Shown one piece after another: positions 12,066 to 23,252 of a stretch of DNA of 64,000 bases (within the stretch, counting starts at the first letter, position 1; each line of letters opens with the position of its first letter). The notes below the pieces were generated by a model that did not search any database, was not told the origin of the DNA, and saw only the letters and a list, made by a program, of their open reading frames with translations. Position numbers and translations under genes: made by a program. This DNA is from Misgurnus anguillicaudatus. Taxonomy: Eukaryota > Chordata > Actinopteri > Cypriniformes > Cobitidae. The stretch spans positions 32,505,501-32,569,500 of the forward strand of contig NC_073361.2 of NCBI RefSeq assembly GCF_027580225.2, read 5' to 3'.

Positions 12066-12639
12066 GAATGAACCGGCCATTCAAGGACGCAGCAAGTTCA
12101 CGGAGGGCGGCTCCCCCAGGAGTTTCGTCGAGGGGGGTAGTGGCATCGGGGTTCATTCCCCATCAGCCCCGATGTCTCTTGGGGACCACCGTGAGCGATC
12201 GCTCGCTCCTGCGGGCCTGCGGGAGGAGGATTGGCCCAGGTGGTCCCCCAACGGTTGAGTCGTCGTCGACGGTCCCTCGGAGGACCACCGTCCCGCTCGT
12301 AGGGGGATCCGGAACGGACCACGCCCGATCATTTCCCCGGGGTGGCTACCGAGTGAGGGTCTCCATTTCCACGAGGGGACGGGAGATGATTTCTGGGGGG
12401 CACCTCATCGTCGACGATTCCCAGAAGGGGGGTAATTCGTCTGCCTCGGTTCTTGGAGCGATCGCTCCGGTTCTCCTGGCGCTGTCAGGCCCACCGTCCT
12501 GTTGGTTTCGTCCCGGCGGCTGCCGGCTTCGCCAGGGTCCCCAAGCCCTCCACCCCTCCCTTGGACTCTCGCTACCAGACTTTGTTTTTGTTTTGTGTTT
12601 GTGTGAGTGTCTGGTAGCCACTCGTAGAGGGAGGGGTTA

Positions 12640-12938
12640 TGTCACGGTTAAATCCGTGTCATGTTTTGTTTCTGTTCTGATCGTTGTCACCTGGACATTC
12701 ATTGATTAATCACCTGATTCATTCCACCTGTTTGTCATTAGTCTGTGTATTTATACCTGTGTTTGTGCTATACTGACTGCCGGTTCATTGTCATTTCTTC
12801 CATGTCTGTTGGATGTTCCTGTGTTCATTACCTGCCCGTTGTTTGATTCCCGTGTTTTATTTCATGTTTTATTATTAAATGTCCTTATGTTTTGTGAACT
12901 CTGCACTTGTGTCCTTACTTCTGTTCCCCGTCGTGACA
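12640..12938 (+). repeat. 3' LTR of miniature LTR element, copy 1
   Basis: 299 bp direct copy of the 5' LTR, ending at CGTGACA next to the tacat duplication. Confidence 0.85.
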
Positions 12939-12943
12939 TACAT

Positions 12944-13784
12944 CTCCTCACATCCCAGCGAAACACACACGTTTTCTAAGGTAACAGACTGCATTAGCAG
13001 TGTTAGTGACTGGATGGCACATAACTTTCTTAAGCTCAACTCCAATAAGACAGAGATACTTATTATTGAACCGAATTGCTACAAACATAATATGTCAGAT
13101 TACAAGTTGCACATAGATGGCTGAACAGTGGTGCCATCTTCCACGGTTAGGAACTTAGGTGTCATGTTCGACAGCAACTTATCCTTCGATAGTCATATCG
13201 CCAACGTCTCCCGCACAGCATTCTTCCATCTTAGAAATATCTCGAAAATACGCCATATACTGTCTACATCTGACGCAGAGAAGCTTATCCATGCTTTTAT
13301 GACCTCCAGAATAGACTATTGTAACTCGCTACTCGGGGGATGCCATGCAAATCAAGTAAACAAGCTTCAGCTAGTTCAAAACGCTTCTGCAAGGGTACTT
13401 ACTCGATCTAAAAAGTATGACCGCAGAAGCCCAATTCTGGCATCTTTACACTGGCTACCAGTTAAATATCGCATACAATTTAAAATATCACTAATCACCT
13501 ACAAAGCTTTAAATGGCCTTCCACCCTCATATCTTAGAGAATTACTATCAGAATACAATCCATCACGCACACTACGGTCGCAAAATTCTGGTCTCTTGAT
13601 TTTCCCTAGACTATCAAAAGTGTCTAAAAGTGGAAGGTCATTTTCCTACTTAGCCCCTAAGCTCTGGAATGATTTACCAACCGATGTCCGAGAATCAGAC
13701 ACAGTCGATCATTTTAAATCTAGACTTAACTTTTCTCTTCAACAAAGCATTCGCATAATTAGTAAAGGTACTGAATTCGAATAG
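12944..13784 (+). pseudogene. L2 LINE copy, segment 4: C-terminal part of ORF2
   Basis: Resumes after the tacat duplication with SSHPSETHTFSKVTDCI, then DWMAHNFLKLNSNKTEIL. After an in-frame TGA at about 13122 it continues through VRNLGVMFDSNLSF, SRIDYCNSLLGG, LHWLPVKYRIQFK, ALNGLPPSYL and APKLWNDLP, all typical of the region downstream of the reverse transcriptase palm in L2/CR1 elements. The frame is otherwise open for 218 residues and ends at a natural-looking stop at 13782-13784. The single TGA and the insertions make it a pseudogene. Confidence 0.85.
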
Positions 13785-15243
13785 TTATTTGTACGGAACA
13801 AAGCACTCGCGGTCATAACACAGACCAACAAAAAATAAATAAAAACCTTATCTTATCGTATGGTCTAGTTGCGATTTTGGAACTTTCGTGTGTCTTGTGA
13901 ATAGTATGCCATACAGACCCGTTTGCCACTGAACCTGCATTAACGACGACAGTGGGGCTCCCGGCCTTAGTCAAACGGGTTGGCACGTATGGTCGGGTTG
14001 GGATTTTGGCGTTTCGTGTGTCTTGTGAATAGTATGCCATACAAACCCGTTTGCCACTGAACCTGCATTAACAACAACAGTGGGGCCTCCAGCCTTAGTC
14101 AAACGGGTTGGCACGTATGGTCGGGTTGCGATTTTGGTGCTTTCGTGTGTCTTGTGAATAGTATGCCATACAGACCCGTTTGCCACTGAACCTGCATTAA
14201 CGACGACAGTGGGGCCTCCAGCCTTAGTCAAACGGGTTGGCACGTATGGTCGGGTTGCGATTTTGGTGCTTTCGTGTGTCTTGTGAATAGTATGCCATAC
14301 AGACCCGTTTGCCACTGATCCTGCATTAACGACGACAGTGGGGCTTCCGGCCTTAGTCAAACGGGTTGGCACGTATGGTCGGGTTGCGATTTTGGTGCTT
14401 TCGTGTGTCTTGTGAATAGTATGCCATACAGACCCGTTTGCCACTGAACCTGCATTAACGACGACAGTGGGGTTACAGGCCTTAGTCAAACGGCCTTAGT
14501 TTTCTCTTAAAGACCGGAAGGTGACCCTTAGTTACCATATATACCGTCGCAGTGGGCCCCCAATTTGCAAAATCCTCAACTGTGGATAATATAATTATGC
14601 CGCAATAGTTAGTCTGTCTGGAACTAAGCTGATTAAACCACATCACTGTGTGACACTTGCATTACATGTGAACGGCCCCTACGCTAATATGATTTTGTTT
14701 TTCTCTCCCTGTCTCGTCCTCGACCCCAAGGACAATGGGACAAACAGACCCAGTTCCGGTAGATGTGAAAGTCGGCACACCTCTGATCTACTGGTCGTCC
14801 TTCAACGTGATGCCCAGCTGATGCCTGACCAACGACCACCAGCAGAACCCCGCTTAATCTCTGCTTAATCTCCTTATCCGTTTATATGTGTGTATATACA
14901 TATATATCTCCCAAGGGTTTTTCCCTCCTAGGATTTTTTTTTTGTTTCCTCGGCTAAACAGCCCAGGGGTTTTTTTCTCATAGGGGGTTTTTTACCCCGG
15001 GGAGGCAGCCTTCTTGGGCTTAACTTAGCTTCCTCTTCTAGACGTTACATTAGTAATACGCTCGCTTATAATGTCGAGTCATAGCCGCAGCAAATTTGAC
15101 TGCTTATGCTATCGTGTATTATGTTGTGCTATCTGTCGTTTTTCTGTGCTTTTACTGCTTCTATTAATGTAAAGCTGCTTTGAAACAATTAAGTATTGTG
15201 AAAAGCGCTATATAAATAAAATTGAACTGAATTGAATTGAATA
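13785..15243 (+). repeat. L2 LINE copy, segment 5: 3' untranslated region and tail
   Basis: After the minisatellite (13862-14500), the sequence runs through a region typical of fish L2 3' ends. The end reads aaagctgctttgaaacaat, then gtgaaaagcgctatataaat, and closes with a short ttgaactgaattgaattgaat microsatellite, the simple-repeat tail of L2-group LINEs. This fixes the 3' end of the composite insertion near 15243. It also includes homopolymer-rich stretches at 14930-15000. Confidence 0.75.
13862..14500. repeat. Minisatellite, 129-bp unit, about five copies
   Basis: The word agtatgccat recurs at 13903, 14031, 14160, 14289 and 14418. The spacing is 128 bp once and 129 bp three times. Units are nearly identical. 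Because 129 is a multiple of three, the minus strand stays open as a 43-residue repeat (contains VVVNAGSVANGSVWHTIHK), but it has no start context or known domain. It sits inside the L2 3' untranslated region. Confidence 0.9.
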
Positions 15244-16000
15244 TAAGATTCGTTGTATAATATACACATATTCACAGATGGTTTTAAGTAGACATTGATT
15301 AAAAACAAACCCCGAAGATGAGGTAAAAATGTCTTTAAAACGTTTAAAAGTTTATTAACGTCAGATATAAGGGCTCATCGGCGTAAGTTCTCTGTCACCG
15401 TCGGTGCACGCATTCACATGTTTTCATCAGAGACTTGGTTCAAGAAATCCTTAAATCTAAAATAAACCTCTATTTTGCCAGAGCGGACAGCATTACATTT
15501 ATTAAGTTTATTTTAAAACGCAGATATGAACATGCACCTGGCTCGTTCTCTGTCACCACCGGTGAGCAAGCTTTAATGCGCATGAACATAGAGAGCAGGT
15601 CGTGAAAAGATTCACGGATCGTAAAACTGACAGTACAGAATCTGGACAGCCTAAAACAACAAACTTTTTAGACAGCTATAAATATGACAAACATATGTGT
15701 GACAAAAAACACACACACAGGAAAAACAACGAGCTGATTGACACGTCGTAAAACACGCACAGCCCCGGACAGCCGCTGTCTAAAAGCCATAAAATACGAC
15801 ACTCAAAACTGGACACCATGTACACCTTTTGATTGATAGCCCCTCCCACCTGTCAAGACCCACTTGACAGGGGGTTATAAATCAATCAAATTTTGACAGT
15901 AACCACCCTCTATTACTACTTGTTTCTTTTTATAAATGAAAGCGCTGAGGTCCGCCCCAAGGCCGCGTTATCCTAATGGGCAACATGGGCTGCAGCCCAG
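15244..16000. other. Unclassified repetitive sequence, host of a solo LTR
   Basis: No coding similarity. The word ctctgtcacc-(g/a)-ccggtg recurs at about 15400 and 15551. At 15950-16000 the sequence ggtccgccccaaggccgc ... gggctgcagcccag resembles a hAT-type terminus, continuing after the LTR as ggccccgaacactaggggg at 16628. The element was therefore probably a single older DNA transposon that the LTR hit. Confidence 0.35.
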
Positions 16001-16622
16001 TGTCACGGTGTGTATAACACCGAATAAAGAAAACTAAAGAAGAACCCAAACGCAGAGGATGTATCAAAAATAAACAATGTATTTAATAAGACTGAACAGA
16101 AAATACCCACGTGGGGGTAAAACAGAGGATAACAAAACACTGTGATAGAACACAAACCAAAACACGGGAACAAAAACAGGAACTGGTAACAGAGAACACG
16201 GAATACATGAAAACTCTGCACATTCAACAACGCACGCGCACAACACAGAGAACGCGAGGGCATTATAAAGACAGCACATCAATGGGGAACAGGTGAACAT
16301 AATTAATCACGTAAGACACGAGTACATAAGGGAGTAGGGTAAAAGTGACGAGACACTGGGAACACGTGTCACACATACATGATGTGAAAACACACGTGTT
16401 CCCACGTAAACACAATGCTGCCATGGTCTTGCCCTCTAACATCCGACCTGGATAATAACCAAGGTCAGGCAAGACCATGACAGCCACAAAACACTGGGAA
16501 CACATGGAAGCCACACAACTATATGCCTCCACATGCTCCCACACAGAACATAGTACTGTCATGGTCTTGCCAGATACACTCAGACCTGAGTCTAGTACAA
16601 AAGATCTGGCAAGCCCATGACA
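16001..16622 (-). mobile_element. Solo LTR with 5-bp target duplication
   Basis: Plus-strand ends are TGTCACGGTG and GCCCATGACA, flanked by cccag at 15996-16000 and 16623-16627. In minus orientation it starts TGTCATGGGC and carries internal tgtcatggtcttgcc-type repeats at about 16430, 16480 and 16560. It then has ctttataatgccc (TATA-like) and cttattaaatacattg (poly-A-signal-like) in the order expected of an LTR. There is no internal domain or second LTR, so this is an LTR-LTR recombination product. Confidence 0.75.
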
Positions 16623-16844
16623 CCCAGGGCCCCGAACACTAGGGGGCCTCCGAGACAATTCTATTTTGAGTTTTTAAAAACATTTTGATTGACGTAATTA
16701 TGCGTAGGTGCTACCTAGAGCAGAGGCCCCCAACCACTGGGTCGCAAGAATGTTCTGAAAATAATTGTATAATAGCTACGTAATAGCTTATGGGATATTT
16801 TGTTCTTTAAGAGCCGACTTCAAATAACATCGATCACATCATCG

Positions 16845-16847
<3 letters not shown>

Positions 16848-16899
<52 letters not shown>
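16848..16899. repeat. (CT)n microsatellite
   Basis: Pure CT run of about 26 units. Confidence 0.95.
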
Positions 16900-16902
<3 letters not shown>

Positions 16903-17102
16903 GCATCGGCAATCACATTGCTGTTTTTAGAGTTTGAGTATACAGTACTTCTAAAATACAGAGGTATTATTTATGAATCATTTGCAAATGTACCTCGCAA
17001 ATCATGTATATGTGAAGACGTTCAACCTTGTAACTTCGCAAATGACTGAAAAGTAATTTCAGAATTATCCAGATCAAACCATGATCAAAATAAACTCTTT
17101 AA

Positions 17103-17497
17103 AGCGTAACTAAACCCCTGGTCAGAGCCTGACTCCACCCACTGGCAATATTTGAAAAATGCAAGAAAAGTGGGCAGATCCCAACAGAGATAGAGGGGAC
17201 GAACTAAGCTCGTACCAAGCATGTGGTGAGATCGTAACAAGGGCGTGGTGAGCTTGAACCTGCTTACGTCACGAGTTACTTTTTGGACCCAACATCCAAT
17301 AGGAAAATTCAACTGCAGTAGCCACCGTTCAACCTGAAGAGGGCAGCACTCAGACGTTTTTACACCATATATTGTAGTATTGAAACACTTTATATTCAAA
17401 TGTCAAAAAACTTACTAAAATCAATGAACAGCACTAATAAAGCATCATTCTTACAGATCATTAACTAAAAAAAGTTGGTTAAGGGTTTAGTTACTCT
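17103..17497. mobile_element. MITE with TTAA target duplication
   Basis: Flanked by TTAA at 17099-17102 and 17498-17501. Ends are AGCGTAACTAAACCC and GGGTTTAGTTACTCT, complementary at 14 of 15 positions. It is 395 bp, non-coding. TTAA targets are used by piggyBac and Kolobok elements; the terminal sequence alone does not decide which. It lies inside the hAT-like copy at 16.7 kb. Confidence 0.8.
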
Positions 17498-17967
17498 TTA
17501 ACTGCAGTAATAATATTTTAACGGGTACACTTTTAACGTAGGTTTAGGAACCTAAACAGTCCTGTGTTAATCATCATTAAAATCATATCGTAAACGGGAG
17601 TATGTGCCTCCGCGCCCGGCCGCAATTCTTCTGGCATCTCTCCTCATCATCTCCTCCTTCATTTAAACTTGGGACTCGAACCCGACCTAAGGTCGAGCTG
17701 CCTTCAAAAACAGCAAGCCAAGTTTGTTTACTGTTAATTATGATGACTAAATAGGCAGGGAATCTCGTGAAACAATGAAAGTAAAACAATCCGCCAAAAT
17801 ATGATTTACCTTGATTTTGATGATTTAGTCGAGGAATTCTCTTTAAAAAAGAGCAGAAAGAAGCACTTTTAGTTGCTTAATAAATGTTATTTTCTGTGCT
17901 GTTCTGATTGTAAAATTATTACTTGATAATATTGTTTAATTTGTTTAAATCATTTTAGCCTACTTTT

Positions 17968-20900
17968 TAGAGCCCTGTATTTCAGCCCGAGCCCGACGGG
18001 GCCCGACCTGTTTACGCCCTTTGGGTCGGGTTTCGGGCCAATTTTAACGTCACAGCAGATACGCGGGCCGGACCTCGGGCTTATTTAGGCTTCTCCATCT
18101 TTTTATATTTTTCAATTTAATTAAAGAACCTTTTGACAGACATTGATGATTGCAAAAAAAAACGAAGACGTTTAACCTATCGCATGAGTCCGCTACGCAC
18201 AGCCACACATTTACAATGCAGCTGTTGCGAATTTAACAGCAGGTCAGGACTTTCAGCGCACCAGTAAATTATTAATGGAGTACTAGATTAAAACCTTGGA
18301 TACTGTACATAATCTATGCAGACAGCATCCAAGACATAATCTATTAAAGACTTCTACCTGTATTAATTTTGTGTAAGAAGGCTGTGTCTTTATTTCTTGT
18401 TTGTGTATGGATAGACTTTTTTCTTAGTTTAACTGTTGGATGGATACATGAATAGCCATCTTCTGTGGTAAGTCCTTACATTAAAAAAATGTATATGCAA
18501 AAGCGAAGTTGTAAGATAAGGCAACATGCATGTTTATTCTGTTTCATGTTTATTTCGTTTCGTTCTGTATAGCCCTTTTTATTTTTTTATTTTTGCACCC
18601 GTTGCAACTGCGAGCAGCAGAGCAACCTGCCTTCGCTTTTTAAAAATAGTGTGGTTTTATAATAAACGTTTAAACTAACACTGTGATATGCTGAAAATAT
18701 TTATTTTAAATAGTTGTTATTATAGGCAAGTGAAGTGTTGATTTGAGAGGCTCAATTCATCATACATGTCGTCAACTTGCTGTCGGCCGCTAACCACTAG
18801 TTATCATAAAAACTTTAACCAACAAAAACTGCTCTAAAATGTAAATAAAAAAGAAATATAACTATTTTGCAATTTAAAACAAAACTGGGGTGCTTTCTCC
18901 GATAACGTTGTCTCTTAGCGCGCTAGGAAGACTCCTACGTGTGTTCTCCGAACTATACCTTAGGATGTTGCTTAAGGTAAACCTTCTTAAGTTTGACCTA
19001 TAGCGGGTGCTGTCCATGGTGGAGGTGCTGAATAGGTTGATATCGATTGCTCGACAATCAATTATTCACTTCATGTAATAGGTTTCGCTGCGTTATGAGA
19101 TAGCTGTGTTCTTTATTAAAGAAACATTTTAGAAATAGTTCAAGTTCAATTTATTAGGAATATCTGGTAAAAAATATTTCAAATTGCAAACAACTAAATT
19201 CAACCTTCTATATTTTATATCAAACCCGTGCAAAACCCGCAACTTTATTTCCAAATGTATCATGTTTAAACTGCTCCAATTCGTCCGTTATGCCTTGAAA
19301 GGATCATTTATATTAGGGGTTCCCAATAAGTGCGTTGCACAGGGGAATAAAGTGGGTTGTGCAAGTACTTGGCTGTGCATTACACTTAAAATATATAAAA
19401 ACAAACTGCTGTTGTTCATTAGTTCACGCCTTTATTGTGCTTGGACACTGTATGCACAAGCAGCGTGTTAACAATGGGGATAAAGCTTAATGAACGCATT
19501 TCTGGAGCCTGTCTGTCTAAATATAACATATCAAATATTATTTAATAGCCTATAAATATATAGTATGATTGCTTTAGATTTTAGATGCTTTGATTAGTTT
19601 AAATGTGGAAATTTTGTTGACTTTAGACTATACAAGCAGTTATCAAGTGCACAGTTTATTTTGAATGTTTATAAAGAATATGGCATGCAGTTGCCTCAAA
19701 GTTATAAAACATTAAAAAAACTTTGATGCAAAGTCGAATTAACATTAATAATCATAATTATTTTTTGTAATTTTACCCGATTTATTTATGCAGCTAAAAT
19801 ACGATAAGATTTAACGTATATGAAATGCACAAATGAAATGGTAGGATTCGCTGTGTAGCTGCCAGTTTCACCAACTCCATCACCCAAAATATATTTTTTT
19901 AAATAGTTTCTTAATCCTGTAGCATTTAATAGTTCGCAGTTTATGTCCCTTTGGAAAACATAATTAAAAATCTAACAACCATCAATGTAATGTAAATGTA
20001 AATGTTTTATTCTTTAAATATAAAAATATTTGCCTAATTAAACACGGAGTGTATTGCATTTTTTTTTTTACAAATATTTAGTTATATAGACTACAATGTA
20101 AGCTTTTATGAAAGTGATGGCCCCTAGTGGAGTCATGTGGGATAAGGTATAGCAAAGAGTGCTCCAGACCAACCTTCCGAACGAACGACTTACAGAAGTG
20201 ATACGTAACTAAGAACGTTTCGGAAAACACGTATTAGCGATAAGGTACAGCTTAAGGTACAACTTAAGAACGACGTAGCGTTAAGGTAGTTTCGGAGAAC
20301 GCAGCCCTGAACTGCTTTAATTGCTGCAAGAGTACAGCTGTACAAGCTGTGTAAGCAGTTATTTTTTGCTATTTCTGCGGATTTCTTTTGCAAAATCTAT
20401 GCAGAATTTGGAAAGTGGTTTAAAATGTTTTAAAACAATCCGAGAGAATGTGCGCTGTGAATATTACAAAGAAATAAAATATTTTATAACATACTATACA
20501 TTTTATTAAAGGATTACCCTGAATTAAACTAGACCAACATGAACTAACAGATAATGGATAATGTGCTTTCACGACCATAGAGTTTTATATAATATACATA
20601 TATTACTGTCTACAGTGTAACAGTAAAAAGTAAAAATAAATGTAGCATATATAGCAAGATAATTTCATCAGTTTAACAACACAATGTATATATATTTATC
20701 TTGTAAATGGATTTGAAATAATAAATAATTGTCGCGTCATGTAGCAAGAGAGACGATAGAGATCTCATTAACTTCTCCGCAGTAAGTTTTATTTCAAATT
20801 CAAGTTTTACATATTAAATAGACTATTAAAAAGTTTGTGCTTCTCTCATAAAAACCTCACAGCAGACAGCACAGACTTCTACTCACAGCGATGCAGTAAC

Positions 20901-20973
20901 TATATCTGCAGACACAGATTCCTAATGGGGAGAATTAAAAAGTTCGGACTCGGGCTGAGAATTCTGGGCTCTA
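17968..20973. mobile_element. 3-kb hAT element with perfect 8-bp target duplication
   Basis: Starts TAGAGCCCTGTATTTCAGCC and ends ...CTGAGAATTCTGGGCTCTA. Subterminal cagcccgag-style words are complementary at both ends. It is flanked by ctactttt at 17960-17967 and 20974-20981. It is 3006 bp, with no transposase domain readable in any frame. An apparent second element (18887-20307) is nested within it. Termini and TSD make the hAT call strong. Confidence 0.85.
18887..20307. mobile_element. Probable nested TIR DNA element
   Basis: Ends are GGGGTGCTTTCTCCGATAAC and ...TTTCGGAGAACGCAGCCC, inverted relatives (tctccga at matching positions). Subterminal words ccttaaggt/aaggtacaacttaagaacg also recur inverted. 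The target duplication is not clear (possibly CT). Non-coding, about 1.4 kb, AT-rich. Confidence 0.45.
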
Positions 20974-21344
20974 CTACTTTTGCGTCAACTTGATTTTAAC
21001 AATTTAATTGAGGAATTATATTTAAAGAAGAACAGACAGAAGCACTTTTAGTTGTGAGTTGCATTTAATAAATGTTATTTTCTGGGTTGTTTCTGATTGT
21101 AAAATTATTACTTGATAATATTGTTTAATTTATTTAAATAATTTCAGCCTACTTTTGCGTCAACTTGATTTTAATGATTTAATTGAAGAATTCTCTTTAA
21201 AGAAGAGCAGAAAGAAGCACTTTTTGTTGTAAGTTTTATTAAATAAATGTTATTTTCTGGGCTATTTCTGATTGTAAAATTATTTGATAATATTGTTTAA
21301 TTTATTTAAATAATTTTAGCCATTTAATGTTGCACATACGCTGT

Positions 21345-21476
21345 AAAAAAACACTGAATTTACTAAAAAATATAGACAGTGCATCGTTTTTGCATCCCCT
21401 TTTTTTAGTAAGTTTTACTAAAAAAAATTACGCAATGGGGCACTTAGTAAATCCAGCCTTTATTTTTTTCAGTGTA
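21345..21476. mobile_element. Short MITE
   Basis: Begins aacactgaatttactaaaaa and ends ...atttttttcagtgta. Inverted internal words (tttagtaagttttacta, cttagtaaatccag) indicate a small hairpin-forming MITE of about 130 bp. Confidence 0.45.
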
Positions 21477-21539
21477 TATTGGGGGGGCCTCAAACCAGCG
21501 TTAGCCCAGGGCCTTACAAAGGCTTAACCCGGCACTGGT
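21477..21539 (-). mobile_element. hAT-type terminus fragment
   Basis: The complement of the right edge begins CAGTGCCGGGTTAAGCCT and runs into ggccctgggctaacgctgg, a hAT/Charlie-style end. Only this short piece is recognised. Confidence 0.35.
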
Positions 21540-22350
21540 CCGCCCTTGGGGCTGCTGAGTGTGACGTGTTGATCCCCAAGCTCTTCGTGGGGAAACACGA
21601 TTCGTTACACTATCCTTTTTAATGTTCCTCGGTTTTGAAAAACCGGGAAGAGGTTGGGTGACCGTGAATGACAGCCCCTCCCCTTGCGTGTGGCGATGCA
21701 AAAACTGTATGAATATTGCCTCATGCTTTTTAACTTCAGTGAATTTCGTGACAACGGAGTCAACCGCATCACCAAATAAACCCAATGGGGAAACAGGAGC
21801 ATCTAAAAGAAAAGTTTTATCCTTCTCATTTATGCCTGACAGATTTAGCCATAAATGCCTCTCTGTGCTTACCAGAGCAGACTGGCCGATAGTGCGAGAG
21901 ACAGAGAGACAGATCTGTAGCGCTAGGCAACTCGTCAAATGTCTCTTTGTCTATCGTCTCGCCTGCACTCAAATTCTTTAACAGATCAGCCTGGTATGCC
22001 TGATATATCGCCATAGTATGCAGCGCAGTACTAGCCTGACCTGCAGCTTGATAAGCTTTGCCCACCAGAGCTGAAGTTATTTTTCACGGCTTCGTGGACA
22101 GGGTAGGCTTCTTTAATGAGGATGCCGAGCCAGGCGAGAGATAACTAACGAGCGTCTCTTCCACCTGTGGCATTTCGGTATTTCCGCACGTATTTGCACC
22201 CATTATAGTCGAATAAATTGACGCTGTGGGCATGAAAACACGCAAAGAATATGGTCTCTCCCATGATTTATTTAATTCACCATGGAGATCCTCAAAGAAG
22301 GGAAGAGCCTCATGTTTCGTCCTCTCCCTTTTGTCACTAGATAGAAACCT
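21540..22350 (-). pseudogene. DIRS-like retrotransposon gag remnant, C-terminal part
   Basis: The minus strand carries shifted frames with ASIYSTIMGANTCGN, TALHTMAIYQAYQADLL, GETIDKETFDEL, TERHLWLNLSGI and KDKTFLLDAPVSPLGLFG, followed by a short Arg-rich tail. The ERHLWL...LLDAPVSP...LFGDAV block is what I know from DIRS1-type gag proteins of fish and from the related C-terminal domain of LAP2-alpha. At least two frameshifts split it. The miniature LTR copy at 22356 cuts it from its N-terminal part. DIRS assignment is family knowledge, not a search result. Confidence 0.6.
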
Positions 22351-22355
22351 ATCCG

Positions 22356-22692
22356 TGTCACGGTTAATCCGTGTCATGTCTTGTCTCTGTTCCGATTGTT
22401 ATCACCTGGACATTCTTTAATTAATTACCTGCCTCATCACACCTGTTTGTCATTTAGTCTGTGTATATATACCTCTGTCTTCTGTTTGCTCACTGCTGGA
22501 TCATTGTCATTGATACCCCGTCTGTTCCTGTGTTAATGTTCCTGTGTTAATGTTCCTGTGTTCATGTTCCTGTGTTCCTGTTCCTGTGTTCCTGCCTTCA
22601 CCATGTCTGCCCTCGTGTTTTTATTAATAAATGTTATTTATTTTGAACCTTGCGTTTGCGTCCTGTCCTTACAACCCTTCCGTGTCGTGACA
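22356..22692 (+). repeat. 5' LTR of miniature LTR element, copy 2
   Basis: 337 bp. It is 28 bp longer than its partner, which equals two extra 14-bp 'gttcctgtgttaat'-type units at about 22520-22580. Confidence 0.85.
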
Positions 22693-23252
22693 GAATGATC
22701 CAGCCAAACTGGACGCAGCAGGTTCACGGAGGGCGGCTCCCCCAGGAGTTTCGTCAAGGGGGAGTAGTGACATCGGGGTTCATTCCCCATCAGCCCCGAT
22801 GTCTCTTGGGGACCACCGTGAGCGATCGCTCGCTCCTGCGGGAGGAGGATCGGCCCAGGCGGTCCCCCAACGGTTGAGTCGTCGTCGACGGTCCCTCGGA
22901 AGACCACCATCCTGCTCGCAGGGGGATCCGGAACGGACCACGCCCGATCATTTCCCCGGGGTGGCTACCGAGGGTCTCCGTTTCCGCGAGGGGATGGGAG
23001 ATGATTTCCGGGGGCATCTGATCGTCGACGATTCCCAGGAGGGGGGTAATTCGTCTGCCTCGGTTCTCGGAGCGATCGCTCCGGTTCTCCTGGCGCAGTC
23101 CGGCCAACCGTCCTGTTGGTCTCATCCCGGCGGCTGCCGGCTTCGCCAGGGTCCCCAAGCCCTCCACCCCTCCCTTGGACTCTCGCTACCAGACTTTGTT
23201 TTTGTTGTGTTTTATGTGAGTGTCTGGTAGCCACTCGTAGAGGGGAGGGTAA

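Larger units (their letters stand above)
11761..12938 (+). mobile_element. Miniature LTR retrotransposon (TRIM-like), copy 1
   Basis: Two direct repeats bracket a 574-bp interior. Both begin TGTCACGG and end CGTGACA, and the element is flanked by a 5-bp duplication, tacat (11756-11760, 12939-12943). Just before the 3' LTR is a purine-rich tract (agagggaggggttat). The interior opens with gaatgaaccggccattc and encodes no protease, reverse transcriptase or integrase, so it must depend on a helper. The gag-leader-like start ('GAATGATCCAGCC' in copy 2) and LTR style suggest a Gypsy (Metaviridae) relative, which is inference. A second copy lies at 22356. Confidence 0.85.
16721..17810 (+). mobile_element. 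hAT-like element, second copy of the family at 1-1396
   Basis: Begins CAGAGGCCCCCAACCACTGG, a Charlie-style hAT terminus. Blocks at 16900-17090 (tgtacctcgcaaatcatg, gacgttcaa) and 17650-17800 (gactcgaacccgacct, atccgccaaaatatg) are related in inverted orientation to about 600-800 and 340-480. A CT microsatellite and a TTAA MITE lie inside. The distal end is not defined because a ~170-bp tandem repeat and a large hAT insertion follow. Confidence 0.5.
17811..21325. repeat. Tandem repeat of about 160-175 bp, three copies, split by a hAT insertion
   Basis: Copy 1 at 17811-17967 and copies 2 and 3 at 20982-21156 and 21157-21325 share the words cttgattttaa, ttctctttaaagaagagcagaaagaagcac, aataaatgttattttctg and gataatattgtttaatt in the same order. 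The start gcgtcaacttgatttta recurs 175 bp apart (20982, 21157). The 3-kb hAT element separates copy 1 from copies 2 and 3. Confidence 0.75.

Noticed and set aside
11909..12709. 266-residue frame over the miniature LTR element
   Set aside because: It spans both LTRs and the interior in a frame without any retroviral-type motif; several overlapping frames are equally open because of GC content.
13813..14489. Minus-strand protein of 43-residue repeats
   Set aside because: It is the minisatellite read in frame, without promoter, start context or related sequence elsewhere in the window.
13862..14500. CRISPR-like array
   Set aside because: Units are 129 bp and contiguous, with no short repeat/variable spacer pattern; vertebrate context.
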